DNA of 64,000 bases, taken from positions 1 through 64,000 of the forward strand of contig NZ_JXMW01000003.1 in the NCBI RefSeq assembly GCF_002072215.1. Reading direction: 5' to 3'. Below the pieces are notes generated by a model. The model was not told the origin of the DNA. It did not search any database and was given only the letters and a program-made list of their open reading frames with translations. How positions within the stretch are numbered: the first letter of the stretch is position 1; the number at the start of each line of letters is the position of its first letter. Source of the DNA: Methanobrevibacter arboriphilus JCM 13429 = DSM 1125. GTDB taxonomy: Archaea; Methanobacteriota; Methanobacteria; Methanobacteriales; Methanobacteriaceae. The translations under genes were made by a program, and so were the position numbers. Of the stretch, positions 28,607-38,673 are shown in pieces.

Positions 28607-29809
28607 TTAAAAAAATTTAGATAGTTCATTTACACAATCAACTAACTTTTGTATATCATTTAAATTATTGTAACAATGTATTGAAGCTCTTACAGTTCCT
28701 TCATTAGCATTGATCAGATTTAATGATGGTATAGCACAATGAAAACCACTTCTAACACAAATATTCTCTGTTTCATCAAGTATTTTGCTAACATCATATG
28801 GATTAACACCTTTTATATTAAATGAAACAATATTAAATATGTTTTCAAGATCTCCATATAAAATAACATTATCAATTTCAGATAAGAGAGTATAAAGCTC
28901 TCGTGTTAAATATTGAGTATGTTTTTTAATTTTTGAAATGCCAATATTGTTAATGTATTCTATAGCTCTTCCAAGGCCGATAATCCCACTAATATTCTGA
29001 GTTCCTCCTTCAAATCTATAAGGAACTTCTTCTAATTTAAAATCTTTGTTTTTAAGACTTGTGATTGTCCCTCCACCAAGATTTGTTGGGGATAACTTTT
29101 CTAATAATTCTTTTTTTCCATACAAAAATCCAGTTCCACTAGGTCCAAGTAGACCTTTATGTCCAGGAGCAGCTATGAAATCAGCATTAACTTTTTTAAT
29201 ATCAATTTCTCCATGCCCAATTGATTGAGCAACATCTAATAAAATATAAACATCTTCATGCTCATGAACTATTTTTGAAATTTCTTCTATGTCTTGACAA
29301 GATCCAATAGAATTAGAAACATGAGTAATAGCTACTATTTTAGTATTATCATCAATCAACTCATCAATTCTTAATGGATCAATTATTCCGTTTGAATCAG
29401 CTTCAGCTATTTTCACATCAATTGAAAGATCATTAGTTTTTTCAATATTTAACCAAGGAATATAATTGGAATGATGTTCAATGTTTGAAATAACTATATT
29501 ATTATTTTTTTCAAAAGAAAAACCATTAGCTAGAGTATTAATAGCACTGGTTGTATTTTGAGTGAAAATAATCTCATCATTTGAAGCATTGATTAGGTTA
29601 GCTATTTTTTCTCTAGTATTTTCTACTTTCTGCCCAGTTTTAATAGCTGTTTTATATGCTCCTCGACCAATATTTGCATTATAATTATAGTAATAATCAT
29701 CAATAGCTTCAACAACAGGTTTTGGGGTGAGGCTGGTACTTGCAGAGTCAAGATAAGTAATATTTTTTAAAATAGGAAAATCATTTCTAATTTTTTCTAT
29801 TGAAGTCAA
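28607..29809 (-). CDS. sufS: SufS-like cysteine desulfurase
   Basis: PLP enzyme that takes sulfur from cysteine for Fe-S cluster or other sulfur transfer. The 400-residue protein has the class V aminotransferase fold: YLDSASTSLTPKPV near residue 19, SNIEHHSNYIPW near 107, DVAQSIGHGEIDI near 192, the PLP Lys in APGHKGLLGPSGTGF near 214, and the catalytic Cys in VRSGFHCA near 357. The start is TTG at 29809 with a strong AGGAGG seven to eight bases upstream. It has no scaffold or SufBCD neighbours here. The 50-base repeat array lies after it. Confidence 0.92.
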   Translation of the reverse strand: MTSIEKIRNDFPILKNITYLDSASTSLTPKPVVEAIDDYYYNYNANIGRGAYKTAIKTGQKVENTREKIANLINASNDEIIFTQNTTSAINTLANGFSFEKNNNIVISNIEHHSNYIPWLNIEKTNDLSIDVKIAEADSNGIIDPLRIDELIDDNTKIVAITHVSNSIGSCQDIEEISKIVHEHEDVYILLDVAQSIGHGEIDIKKVNADFIAAPGHKGLLGPSGTGFLYGKKELLEKLSPTNLGGGTITSLKNKDFKLEEVPYRFEGGTQNISGIIGLGRAIEYINNIGISKIKKHTQYLTRELYTLLSEIDNVILYGDLENIFNIVSFNIKGVNPYDVSKILDETENICVRSGFHCAIPSLNLINANEGTVRASIHCYNNLNDIQKLVDCVNELSKFF

Positions 29810-29943
29810 AAAATTCCTCCTATTTTAATATTTAAATATTATATTTTTCAGCTATGATTCTTTTATCTAAATTTTACTTTCTAAAGTTATGTTTTTTAGA
29901 ATCTTATTAGAATTTTATTTTTTAAATCCTATTGTCCTATTTT

Positions 29944-30954
29944 TTAAAATTCTATTTTCTCTTTTATAGCTTCAGACATTTCTATTGTAGTAGATTTTCC
30001 GCTCAAATCTCCAGTAACAGTTTTACTTTCTGATAAAACTTTTAAAATAGCCTTATCAATAGCATTAGCTGCTTCTTTTTCACCTAAATATTCAAGCATC
30101 ATAATAGCTGATAATATCATAGCCGTTGGATTGGCTAAATCTTTTCCTGCAATATCTGGTGCAGAACCATGAACTGGTTCAAATAAAGCTCTCTCTTCAC
30201 CAATATTGGCAGAAGGGATAAGTCCAAGCCCACCAACAAGCCCTGCACCTTCATCAGATAATATATCCCCAAATAAATTAGTTGTAACAATAACATCGAA
30301 GCTTTTTGGACGAGTTAAAAGATACATAGCTGTTGCATCAACATAAAAATCTTCAGATTCAATACCTTCACTTTTGTATTTTTCAGCTACTTCATAAAAT
30401 ACTTCTTTAAATAAACCATCAGTCTTTTTTAAGACATTTGCTTTATGAATACCTGTAACTTTTTTTCGGTTATTTTCTTTTGCATATTTAAATGCGTATT
30501 CACATATACGCTCTGATGCATCTCTTGTTATAACTCTTTTAGCTGTTGCTCCAGTAATATTTCCTGATTCATCTTTGATATAATCTTCATCTCCAATATA
30601 CATACCTTCAGTATTTTCTCTAACAATCATAAAGTCAAGATCATCAAACAATGATTTAGTTCCAGGATATGATTTTACAGGTCTTAAATTTGCAAATAAG
30701 TCCATTTCTTGGCGAAGTCTAACTATTACATCTGCAGCTGTTTCACCAGCAGCACCAAATAAACATGCATCAGCTTTTTTTACAATTTCTATTGTTTCAT
30801 CAGGAAGAGCTACACCAGTTTTCTCCTTACATTCATCACCAGCATCTGCAAATATAAACTCAAAATCAATATTTAAAGCTTCTAAAATATTTAAAGTAGC
30901 TTCCATTACTTCTTTTCCAATCCCATCTCCAGGGATTACAGCTATTTTATACAT
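29944..30954 (-). CDS. leuB: 3-isopropylmalate dehydrogenase
   Basis: Oxidative decarboxylation of 3-isopropylmalate in leucine synthesis. The 336-residue protein has IPGDGIGKEVMEATL near residue 6, the substrate Arg region RLRQEMDLFANLRPVKS near 79-95, IVRENTEGMYIGDE near 110, the Lys/Asp active sites in GIHKANVLKKTDG and VDATAMYLLTRP, and FGDILSDEGAGLVGGLG near 227. Methanogen enzymes of this family can also serve the homologous coenzyme B (AksF) pathway, which cannot be excluded. It is third in leuC-leuD-leuB, 143 bases after leuD. Confidence 0.88.
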   Translation of the reverse strand: MYKIAVIPGDGIGKEVMEATLNILEALNIDFEFIFADAGDECKEKTGVALPDETIEIVKKADACLFGAAGETAADVIVRLRQEMDLFANLRPVKSYPGTKSLFDDLDFMIVRENTEGMYIGDEDYIKDESGNITGATAKRVITRDASERICEYAFKYAKENNRKKVTGIHKANVLKKTDGLFKEVFYEVAEKYKSEGIESEDFYVDATAMYLLTRPKSFDVIVTTNLFGDILSDEGAGLVGGLGLIPSANIGEERALFEPVHGSAPDIAGKDLANPTAMILSAIMMLEYLGEKEAANAIDKAILKVLSESKTVTGDLSGKSTTIEMSEAIKEKIEF

Positions 30955-31097
30955 ATTATCACGGTTTATTAAGAATATTATCCTTTTAAATATTAGCTTT
31001 TATATCTTAATCATTATATTTTAATTATTATATTTTAAATATTAACTTTTATATCTTAATCATTATATTTTAAATATCAGTTTTTATATTTTAAATA

Positions 31098-31577
31098 TTA
31101 ATTCTTTTCTTTAAGATATGGTATTAAACCACCTTTTTCAAGGATTTCAAGCATAAATGGAGGTAATTTTTTAAATTTATATTCTTCTCCATTTTCAGAG
31201 ATAATAACTCCTTTTTCCATATCTACTTCTATTTCTTCTCCTTCTTTTAGAACTTTACTTATACCTGGAGCTTCAAGAAGAGGAATTCCAACATTTGTAG
31301 CATTTCTATAAAATATTCTTGCAAAAGATTCAGCTATTACAGCTCCAATTCCAACTCCTTGAAGAGCAAGTGGGGCATGTTCACGTGAAGAACCACAACC
31401 AAAGTTTTTTCCAGCTACAATAAAATCTCCCTTATTAATTTTACCACAAAAATCAGAATCTAAACCTTCCATACAATGTTTAGCTAATTTATTAGGGTCA
31501 GTTACTACTAAATATCTTCCAGGAATGATGATGTCTGTATCAATGTCATCTCCAAATTTCCAAACTTTTCCTTTCAT
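31098..31577 (-). CDS. leuD: 3-isopropylmalate dehydratase small subunit
   Basis: Small subunit of the aconitase-family hydro-lyase, 159 residues. Seen are DDIDTDIIIPGRYL near residue 9, GKNFGCGSSREHAP near 58 and AESFARIFYRNATNVGIPLLE near 80-100 (read in parts). The flexible loop that sets substrate choice reads YLVV. In methanogens, homoaconitase small subunits carry an Arg here (YLRT) and isopropylmalate isomerase ones carry Val (YLVY). This supports the leucine role rather than coenzyme B synthesis. GGAAGTG precedes the ATG. It starts 24 bases after leuC. Confidence 0.92.
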   Translation of the reverse strand: MKGKVWKFGDDIDTDIIIPGRYLVVTDPNKLAKHCMEGLDSDFCGKINKGDFIVAGKNFGCGSSREHAPLALQGVGIGAVIAESFARIFYRNATNVGIPLLEAPGISKVLKEGEEIEVDMEKGVIISENGEEYKFKKLPPFMLEILEKGGLIPYLKEKN

Positions 31578-31601
31578 TATTACACTTCCTTGTTAGCTTA
31601 A

Positions 31602-32849
31602 TTATTTTGGAGCTACTATTTTTCCTTCAATAGCTGAAGAAGCAGCTACCGCAGCTGAAGATAAATAAACTTCACCTTCTGGACTACCTTGTCTTCCTTT
31701 AAAGTTTCTATTAGAAGTTGAAAGACTAACTTCTCCTGGTCCAATAAGACCAACATGGCCTCCAAGACAAGGACCACAACAAGGATTACAAACTAATGCT
31801 CCAGAATCAACAAAAATATTTATTAATCCTTCATTAAGAGCTTTAGTATAAACTTCTTTTGAAGCAGGAATAACAAGCATTCTAACACCATTAGCTATTT
31901 TATTTCCTTTTAATATCTTAGCAGCTTGTCTAAGATCACTTATTCTTCCATTAGTACATGAACCTAAGAAAACCTGATCAATCTCTTTGTCAACTTCACT
32001 AACTGGTTTAACATTATCAACATTATGGGGACAAGCTATTTGAGGTTCAAGATTAGTTACATCAATATCAATAATTTCAAGAGATGGGGCATCTAAATCA
32101 GTTTTAAAAACTTCAAATGGTTTATTAGACCTAGCTTTAACATAATTTAAAGTTTTATCATCTGGTTCTACAAGACCAGTTTTACCACCCATTTCAATAG
32201 CCATATTACAAAGAACCATTCTATCAGAAACACTCATGTTAGATACAGTTTCTCCTGTAAATTCACATGCCTTATATGTTGCACCATCAGCTCCAACTTT
32301 ACCTATAATGTTTAAAACTACATCCTTTGCATAAACATTTTCATTTAAATCACCTTCAATATTAAATCTAATAGTTTCTGGAACCTTAAACCATAATTGA
32401 CCAGTTGAAAACACCATGGCCATATCAGTAGATCCAATTCCAGTTGCAAAAGCACCTAATGCACCATGAGTACAAGTATGAGAATCGGTTCCAACGATTA
32501 CTTCTCCTGGAACAACATGGCCTAATTCTGGTAATATTTGATGGCAAACTCCTTCATTAACATCATAGAAATTTTCTATTCCTTGCTCTTTCACAAATTC
32601 TCTCATAATAATATGATTATTAGCTGCATCTAATGAATCAGCAGGCACTTGATGATCAAAAGGGATAACAATTTTGCTTGGATCCCAAACTTTTTCAGTT
32701 CCTATTTTTCTAAATGATTCAACTGAAAGAGGTCCAGTTAAATCATGGGTCATAGCTACATCAATATTAGCCATAACTATCTCACCAGCTTCAGATGAAG
32801 ATTTATTCGACGCTTTAGCTAATATTTTCTCAGACATTGTCATTGACAT
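31602..32849 (-). CDS. leuC: 3-isopropylmalate dehydratase large subunit
   Basis: Fe-S large subunit of isopropylmalate isomerase, 415 residues. Cluster ligands are visible as [12 protein letters not shown] near residue 293 and [15 protein letters not shown] near 354. The stretches [23 protein letters not shown] (read in parts near 119-141) and [12 protein letters not shown] near 380 are typical. It heads a leuC-leuD-leuB operon. Assignment to leucine rather than homoaconitase follows mainly from the loop in LeuD. GGAG precedes the first of several close ATGs. Confidence 0.92.
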   Translation of the reverse strand: MSMTMSEKILAKASNKSSSEAGEIVMANIDVAMTHDLTGPLSVESFRKIGTEKVWDPSKIVIPFDHQVPADSLDAANNHIIMREFVKEQGIENFYDVNEGVCHQILPELGHVVPGEVIVGTDSHTCTHGALGAFATGIGSTDMAMVFSTGQLWFKVPETIRFNIEGDLNENVYAKDVVLNIIGKVGADGATYKACEFTGETVSNMSVSDRMVLCNMAIEMGGKTGLVEPDDKTLNYVKARSNKPFEVFKTDLDAPSLEIIDIDVTNLEPQIACPHNVDNVKPVSEVDKEIDQVFLGSCTNGRISDLRQAAKILKGNKIANGVRMLVIPASKEVYTKALNEGLINIFVDSGALVCNPCCGPCLGGHVGLIGPGEVSLSTSNRNFKGRQGSPEGEVYLSSAAVAASSAIEGKIVAPK

Positions 32850-33147
32850 ATTTGTAATTCTCCAAATATATTAAAATAATTCATAAATTAAGATGATTCA
32901 TAAAATAATATTTAATATAATCTTAAAAGATAGTATTAAATTAATAATATAAATTAATAACTTTAAATACAATAATAATATAATACTTAATTAATGATAT
33001 CTTTTCATTATAAAAATTATTTAATAATATTATATTGATAAAGTAATATAATTTTATTTAATCTTAGTGTATTTATATTAGTACATAACATTTATATAAA
33101 CAATTGTGATAATTTATAACTTTTCTTTTAATTTTTTGAGGATTTAA

Positions 33148-34389
33148 ATGATATTAAAAAATAGGATTCATAATGATTTTAATTTTTATAAAAATAATTT
33201 TATTAGTATTAATTCTCTTGAAATTTCAAATAATACTATAAAATTTAGTTTGAAAACAAGTGAAAATTTAAATGATTTTTTTATGCAGAAAACCTCATTT
33301 ATAGAATATTTAAACATTGATAGAAACTTAAACAAGGTTCCAGAGGGCATATTAATAATACCTATATTATGCAATGTTTTACCAGTATCTTGGATGTTTG
33401 ATTCAACAATTGTCATAAATGAATTAGATAAGACTTTTTATGAAAGTATCAGTAGAATTAAAAATAAATATTCAAATTTATATCCTAAATGTGATTTTAA
33501 AGGGAAGCTATTAGTTAAAAATATTATTGACTATGAAATTGAGCATAATGAAAAATATTTATCATTTTTTAGTTTAGGGGTTGATTCTACAAGTACAATA
33601 ATAAATAACATTGATAAAAATCCTATATTAGTTAATATTAGAGGATCTGATATTCCACTGGAAGAAGAAATTGGATTGAACTATATTAGTAAAAAACTAA
33701 CAGATTTTTCAGAAGAATTCGGATTAAAAAAAGTATTTATTAAATCAGATTTTAGAAGATTACTTAATACACAAAATCTTTCAAATAAATTTCAAGAACA
33801 GCTTGATGATAATTGGTGGCATGGACTACAGCATGGAATGAGCATTATTAGCCATGCTATTCCTTATGCATATTTATATCAAATTAGCAATGTTTTAATT
33901 GCAAGCACCTATTCTAAAAAAGAATCTGAAATTTATGGAGTAAATGAAATCCCATGTGCATCTTGTCCAAGCACTGATAATGAATTTAAATTTGCAAAGA
34001 AGGGAAATGTTTATCATGAGGGTATAGAAAATTCTAGACAAGATAAAATTAGAACTATAATCAATTTTTTGGATGATAATGATAAAAATGATTATTTACA
34101 TGTTTGTTGGAAAAACACAAGTGGAAAAAACTGTAACTTATGTGAAAAATGTTCTAGAACAATAATGGGCATATTAGCCGAAAAAAAAGATCCAAATGAT
34201 TATGGGTTTAAAGTTAATGATAAAACGTTTGAAAACATAAAGGAGAATATTAATGAATTTTCTAAAAATAAAATAACGAATGTTTTATGGGTAAGTATTC
34301 AGGAAAAATTTTTAGAAGATAGAGAATATTGGGATAATAATAAAAATATAAAATGGTTTTTAGAAATAAATTTGAAATTAGGGAGTTAA
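33148..34389 (+). CDS. PP-loop (ATP pyrophosphatase) family protein with Cys motif
   Basis: Unassigned 413-residue protein. FFSLGVDSTS near residue 146 looks like the N-type ATP-pyrophosphatase P-loop (normally SGGxDS). STYSKKESEIYG near 254, CASCPSTDNE near 272 and NCNLCEKCSRT near 331 are reminiscent of zinc Cys clusters in QueC-like enzymes. It probably adenylates a carboxylate or amide in surface sugar modification, because it opens a 30 kb run of polysaccharide genes; that is inference. GAGG precedes the ATG. The downstream stretch holds a gene relic. Confidence 0.65.
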   Translation: MILKNRIHNDFNFYKNNFISINSLEISNNTIKFSLKTSENLNDFFMQKTSFIEYLNIDRNLNKVPEGILIIPILCNVLPVSWMFDSTIVINELDKTFYESISRIKNKYSNLYPKCDFKGKLLVKNIIDYEIEHNEKYLSFFSLGVDSTSTIINNIDKNPILVNIRGSDIPLEEEIGLNYISKKLTDFSEEFGLKKVFIKSDFRRLLNTQNLSNKFQEQLDDNWWHGLQHGMSIISHAIPYAYLYQISNVLIASTYSKKESEIYGVNEIPCASCPSTDNEFKFAKKGNVYHEGIENSRQDKIRTIINFLDDNDKNDYLHVCWKNTSGKNCNLCEKCSRTIMGILAEKKDPNDYGFKVNDKTFENIKENINEFSKNKITNVLWVSIQEKFLEDREYWDNNKNIKWFLEINLKLGS

Positions 34390-34517
34390 TAGTTTTATTA
34401 TAGGTATTTTTCATGATATTATTTTTCATGATATATTTATTAAAAATTATTCTTATAATAATCTGCCTTAAAATCAAATTTTAAAAAATTATATAAGCAA
34501 TAATGTAATAAATCATG

Positions 34518-34663
34518 ATATATATTATTCAATTTGGGGGAAAATCAAAATGTTGTTATAATTAATGCTAATAGAATGGATGTAACTAATGAATTAATTT
34601 CATGATTTAAATATAAAAATAGAAATTATTGATTTATATATTCATTTGATTAGACTAACATAA
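34518..34663 (+). pseudogene. Relic of a coding sequence
   Basis: Two short protein-like stretches in different frames abut. The first is NLGENQNVVIINANRMDV, continuing TNELIS, before a stop near 34602. The second, one base shifted, is DLNIKIEIIDLYIHLIRLT ending at 34663. They read naturally as the C-terminal end of a decayed gene. The family is not recognised. It lies just before the pyruvyl transferase start. Confidence 0.4.
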
Positions 34664-34680
34664 TAAAGGAGATTTTTAAA

Positions 34681-35820
34681 ATTAAGTTTGGACTACTTAA
34701 ATATGATTATACAAGAAATTTAGGAGATCAAATTCAGAGTATTGCAGCTAATAAGTTTCTTCCTAAGGTTGATTGTTTTATTGATCGTGCTGAATTAAAT
34801 AATTTTTATTCAGATGAAATAGTTAAAACAATCTTGAATGGATGGTATTTTCATTATGAAGGAACATGGCCTCCATCTGATTCTATAGACCCTTTAATAG
34901 CTTCAATTCATATTAATTTAAACGATGAGAAAGTTATAAACTCTTTTATTTCAGATGAAAGTCTTGAATATATGAAAAGACATGGTCCAGTTGGTGCAAG
35001 GGACATGTCTACATTAAACTTTTTAAAAGATAATAACATTCCTTCTTATTTTTCAGGATGTTTAACATTAACACTTGATAAAAATCCAAATATTAAAAAA
35101 CAAGAATATATAGTCACTGTTGATGTGCCAAAAGAAGTTATAAATTTTTTAAAAACTAAAACAAATAAAAAAATATATAATGTTACTCAAATGGCACCTT
35201 TAAATATGAATAAACCCAATGAAACACGTATATCATTATATAATTCAAAAGAAAAATTTATTTTAGCAAATGGGCTATTAGATTTATATCAAGGGGCTAG
35301 CTGCGTTATTACAAACAGGCTTCATGTAGCATTGCCTTGTTTAGCTTTTGATACTCCAGTTTTATTAATAAATAATTATACATATGATGTAGATAGGTTT
35401 ATTGGATTAAATAATCTATTGAGAAATACATCTTTAGATGAATATATATCAAGTTATGAAATTTTTGATATAAATAATCCTCCTGAAAATAAAAAAGATT
35501 ATTTAAAATTAAGAAATAATTTAATGGATCAATGTAAGAAGTTTACTGGTTATATTAATAATGAAAGAAAATTATTTATTAATTATGATAATTTTTATAT
35601 TTCATTGATATCAAAAACTTCTCAAAATATTGATAATTGTTTTAGAAAAAATAATTTATCATATAAAAAACAGATTAATGATATTAAATCAAAAAATAAA
35701 AAAATTTATAGGCAAAATCAAATAATTTTAAAACAAAAAAAGAAAATCCAAAATATGGAGTTATCTAATAGCTGGAAATTAACTAAACCATTGAGATTTT
35801 TAAAAAATATTCTCAAATAA
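34681..35820 (+). CDS. Polysaccharide pyruvyl transferase family protein, ATT start
   Basis: Adds pyruvate ketals (from PEP) to sugars in surface polymers. The frame is open well upstream of the first conventional start at 34834: codons from 34681 give KFGLLKYDYTRNLGDQIQS, which is the normal N-terminus of this family, with AAGGAG at 34666-34671 nine bases before an ATT codon. Initiation at ATT therefore looks likely. Later motifs include GPVGARDMSTLNFL near 102-115 and SCVITNRLHVALPCLAF near 204-220. The last 55 residues form a Lys/Gln-rich coiled coil ending in SNSWKLTKPLR, a tail also seen in the next gene. Total length is about 379 residues. Confidence 0.85.
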   Translation: MKFGLLKYDYTRNLGDQIQSIAANKFLPKVDCFIDRAELNNFYSDEIVKTILNGWYFHYEGTWPPSDSIDPLIASIHINLNDEKVINSFISDESLEYMKRHGPVGARDMSTLNFLKDNNIPSYFSGCLTLTLDKNPNIKKQEYIVTVDVPKEVINFLKTKTNKKIYNVTQMAPLNMNKPNETRISLYNSKEKFILANGLLDLYQGASCVITNRLHVALPCLAFDTPVLLINNYTYDVDRFIGLNNLLRNTSLDEYISSYEIFDINNPPENKKDYLKLRNNLMDQCKKFTGYINNERKLFINYDNFYISLISKTSQNIDNCFRKNNLSYKKQINDIKSKNKKIYRQNQIILKQKKKIQNMELSNSWKLTKPLRFLKNILK

Positions 35821-35840
35821 AATAAAAGCTTTGTGAGAAA

Positions 35841-37115
35841 ATGTGTACTAAAATATCTGTAATAATACCCGTTTATAATGTTGAAAAATACCTTGAACAA
35901 TGTTTGGATAGTGTTATAAACCAATCTTTGGAAGATATTGAAGTTATTTGTATTAATGATGGCTCAACAGATAATTCTTTAGAAATATTAGATGAATATG
36001 CCAAAAAAGATAATAGGATAAAAATAATAAACAAAAAAAATGAAGGTTTAGGAGTAGCTAGGAATATAGGGATGGATTACGCTAAAGGAAAATATATTAT
36101 TTTTTTAGATTCTGATGATTGGTTGAAGAATAATGCATTTAAAAATTTATATAATACTATTATTTTGGATAATATTGATATTTTAATTTTTAAAATTTTG
36201 CCTTATGATGAAAATTCTGATAAATTTTTTAAAAGAGATGATTATGAACTTTTAGGTTTGGAAAACTTATTTAAAGAAGATTTTGTAACATATAAAGATA
36301 TAAAAGAGGATATTTTTAATATTTCAGTTGTTGCATATAATAAAATTTATAAAAAATCTTTTTTAGATAAATATAATCTAAAATTCCCAGAAGGACTTAT
36401 ATTTGAAGATAATCCTTTCTTTTTTGATGCAATTATAAATGCTAAAAAAATTAAATTCAATAATGAATACTATTTATATCGAAGATTTAGGGAGAATTCT
36501 ATAATTACTTCTAAAGATAAAAGATATCTTGATGTAATGCCCATTATTAATCTTATTTTAGATGTTTTTAAAAGAAATAATTTATATTGGGAGTTTAAAA
36601 AATCATTGCTCAATCATATAATGAAAATGGTTTTTTTTCTAGGATATACTAACATTCAAGATAAATATAAAGAGGAATTTTTTGAAAATATGAAAAATTA
36701 TTTTTTTAACACCAAACAAGAGAATTTCCCTGATAAAGAGTTTAAATCAAATTTAAATGACTATATGTTGTCTATTTATTTAAATATTTTTAATGCATCA
36801 TCTTCAAAAGAATTTGATCTTTTGAATAATATTCATGATTTGAAAAATGAAATGGAGAATTTAAAAGAAAATAACAAAAAATTGTCAGAATATCTTACTA
36901 AATTGCAAAACTGGAATAATAATCTTAAAGATAAACATGTTAATATAAATAGAAAGTATGAAAATTTGAATTCTAAGTATGTTACTTTAAATTCAAAACA
37001 TAAAAAATTAAGTATTAAAAATACAAAATGTCAAAATGAGCTTATTACTATTTATTCATCTAATAGTTGGAAAATGACAAAGTACTTTAGAAAATTTGGA
37101 AGATTTTTTAAATAA
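35841..37115 (+). CDS. Family 2 glycosyltransferase with coiled-coil tail
   Basis: Cytoplasmic GT-A sugar transferase for surface glycan. Residues 1-220 hold SVIIPVYNVEKYLEQCLDSV near 6, INDGSTDNS near 38, NEGLGVARNIGMDYAKGKYI near 66 and the metal motif LDSDDW near 90. VVAYNKIYKKSF and FEDNPFFFDA complete the fold. Residues about 320-400 form a coiled coil with LNSKY/LNSKH repeats, then the tail SNSWKMTKYFRKFGRFFK. It starts 20 bases after the pyruvyl transferase and shares its tail motif, so the two proteins may be held in one complex. The sugar is unknown. Confidence 0.9.
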   Translation: MCTKISVIIPVYNVEKYLEQCLDSVINQSLEDIEVICINDGSTDNSLEILDEYAKKDNRIKIINKKNEGLGVARNIGMDYAKGKYIIFLDSDDWLKNNAFKNLYNTIILDNIDILIFKILPYDENSDKFFKRDDYELLGLENLFKEDFVTYKDIKEDIFNISVVAYNKIYKKSFLDKYNLKFPEGLIFEDNPFFFDAIINAKKIKFNNEYYLYRRFRENSIITSKDKRYLDVMPIINLILDVFKRNNLYWEFKKSLLNHIMKMVFFLGYTNIQDKYKEEFFENMKNYFFNTKQENFPDKEFKSNLNDYMLSIYLNIFNASSSKEFDLLNNIHDLKNEMENLKENNKKLSEYLTKLQNWNNNLKDKHVNINRKYENLNSKYVTLNSKHKKLSIKNTKCQNELITIYSSNSWKMTKYFRKFGRFFK

Positions 37116-37371
37116 TAATTTTCATTAAAATTTTTACTAATTGTTCTTTTTTCATTCGTGATAAATATAATGGTTTAAAGAACTGATATTATAATACTTA
37201 ACATTAAAATATTTATTTGAATAATATTTATTCTAAAAAGTTCCATTGGCCTATTTTTACATGAATACAAATTTTTATAATTGATATAGAATTTCCTTTT
37301 TCTTTTAGTATAAATATAAACAAGGTGTCTGAAAATAATGAAAAATTTGAGGATTCTCCGTCCTTGATTTG

Positions 37372-37398
37372 CATGAAATAAAGATTATTTATTTCGTG
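37372..37398 (+). promoter_or_regulatory. Hairpin upstream of the transposase
   Basis: CATGAAATAAA and TTTATTTCGTG can pair over 11 bases (one G-T pair) around a five-base loop. It lies inside the element, 100 bases before the transposase start, and may limit transcription or translation that enters from outside. Confidence 0.5.
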
Positions 37399-37500
37399 TT
37401 ATTAAAAGTACAATTTAATATTTGGTAATTTTTAAATTTGGGTCTTTTAAATCGAAAGATTTAAATATTATGGGATTTATATATTTTATTGGTAATTAAA

Positions 37501-38553
37501 ATGAAAATCCCAATGAATCCTGATAAAAAAGACCCAGTATGGAATATGTTTTCCAAAATACTTAAACTTATCGATAGTAGAACTTTTCAAGAGGAACTTG
37601 CTCGTGATAACTTTACAAGCACTAATAAGCATCAACTAATGCTTAAATTAGTGTTATTATCCATATTTTTCCAATTAGATTTATCTTATGTTTATGATCA
37701 AGTGGAAAGTCGTGAAAAGCTTAGGAAATTTTTAAATATTAATGACTTATTAAGTCTAAAACAAATTAGAGAGATTTATCATAGAAATGACGAAAGTAAA
37801 TACCTTGAACTATGTTTAAAAACTTTAAATAAGATGCAATTCAATAAAATAAGATATATTAAAACTATAATATTGGATTCAACTTCAATTACTCTTGATT
37901 TGAAATTCAATGGAAAGTATCTATCAAAACAATCTTTGCTAACAAAAGCCTATAAAAGAGCATTTTCAACCAATAATGGACATTATGCAGGGTTTAAAAT
38001 GACACTAGCTATCGATGAAAGAACATGTAAACCATTAGCAATATTAATACACCCCGGTTCACCACATGATACCAAAATATTTGATGAAATATTACATGAA
38101 CTTAAAAGACGAAGAATATTAAAAAAATGGCAATTAATATTATGTGATAGAGGATTTCAAAGCTTAGAAAACTATTTAATTGGAATAAATAATTACCAAG
38201 TTCTCCCTTTAATCTTCCCTAAGAAGAAACCTTCATTAATAACCTTAATAGAAAGAATACAAAACCCTTTAGACTATTTCACCGAAGAAAAATATAAAAC
38301 TCAAACATATGCAAATTTAAAAGAAAAATTATTCAATTTACTCACTCATTGGGAAGATTACAGGAGAAGAAGATGGAAAATAGAGGAATTTTTCAAATTC
38401 CTAAAAATTGAATTAAAATTAAAGAAAATACACGCATATACCAAGAAATCTACCTATAAACACGTTTATCTAAATGTACTTTTAATCGGCATGATGATAA
38501 GTACGGGTTATAGAGAAATTAAAGAGGTAAGAAACCTTGTAAATTTCACATAA
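37501..38553 (+). CDS. DDE transposase
   Basis: Transposase of the IS4/IS5 superfamily, about 350 residues. The catalytic triad is visible: first Asp in TIILDSTSI near 124, second Asp in LILCDRGF near 219, and Glu in [14 protein letters not shown] near 297-310 (YREK-like region). The N-terminal part is helical and probably binds the inverted repeats. I placed the start at ATG 37501 although a TTG 12 bases upstream is in frame. No frameshift or stop is seen, so it may be active. A related but degenerate copy lies at 40.95-41.73 kb. Confidence 0.92.
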   Translation: MKIPMNPDKKDPVWNMFSKILKLIDSRTFQEELARDNFTSTNKHQLMLKLVLLSIFFQLDLSYVYDQVESREKLRKFLNINDLLSLKQIREIYHRNDESKYLELCLKTLNKMQFNKIRYIKTIILDSTSITLDLKFNGKYLSKQSLLTKAYKRAFSTNNGHYAGFKMTLAIDERTCKPLAILIHPGSPHDTKIFDEILHELKRRRILKKWQLILCDRGFQSLENYLIGINNYQVLPLIFPKKKPSLITLIERIQNPLDYFTEEKYKTQTYANLKEKLFNLLTHWEDYRRRRWKIEEFFKFLKIELKLKKIHAYTKKSTYKHVYLNVLLIGMMISTGYREIKEVRNLVNFT

Positions 38554-38673
38554 ATCAGACCCCTTGAATATAAAATATTATAATACAACGATTATAAAAT
38601 TTTAAAAAGGTATTAATTCATTATAAAAACTTTATTAATATATAATATTTAAAATATTTGGAATAAGACGATA

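Larger units (their letters stand above)
37321..38566 (+). mobile_element. Intact IS4/IS5-superfamily insertion sequence
   Basis: A 1246-base element. Its left end CAAGGTGTCTGA (37321-37332) and right end TCAGACCCCTTG (38555-38566) are inverted repeats with 11 of 12 matches. It is flanked by an 8-base direct repeat AATATAAA (37313-37320 and 38567-38574), a target-site duplication. Inside are a hairpin at 37372-37398 and an apparently intact transposase. It separates two surface-polymer genes. Confidence 0.9.

Noticed and set aside
32850-33147. Leader or riboswitch upstream of leuC
   Set aside because: The stretch is uniform AT-rich sequence with no stem or leader peptide that I can support.
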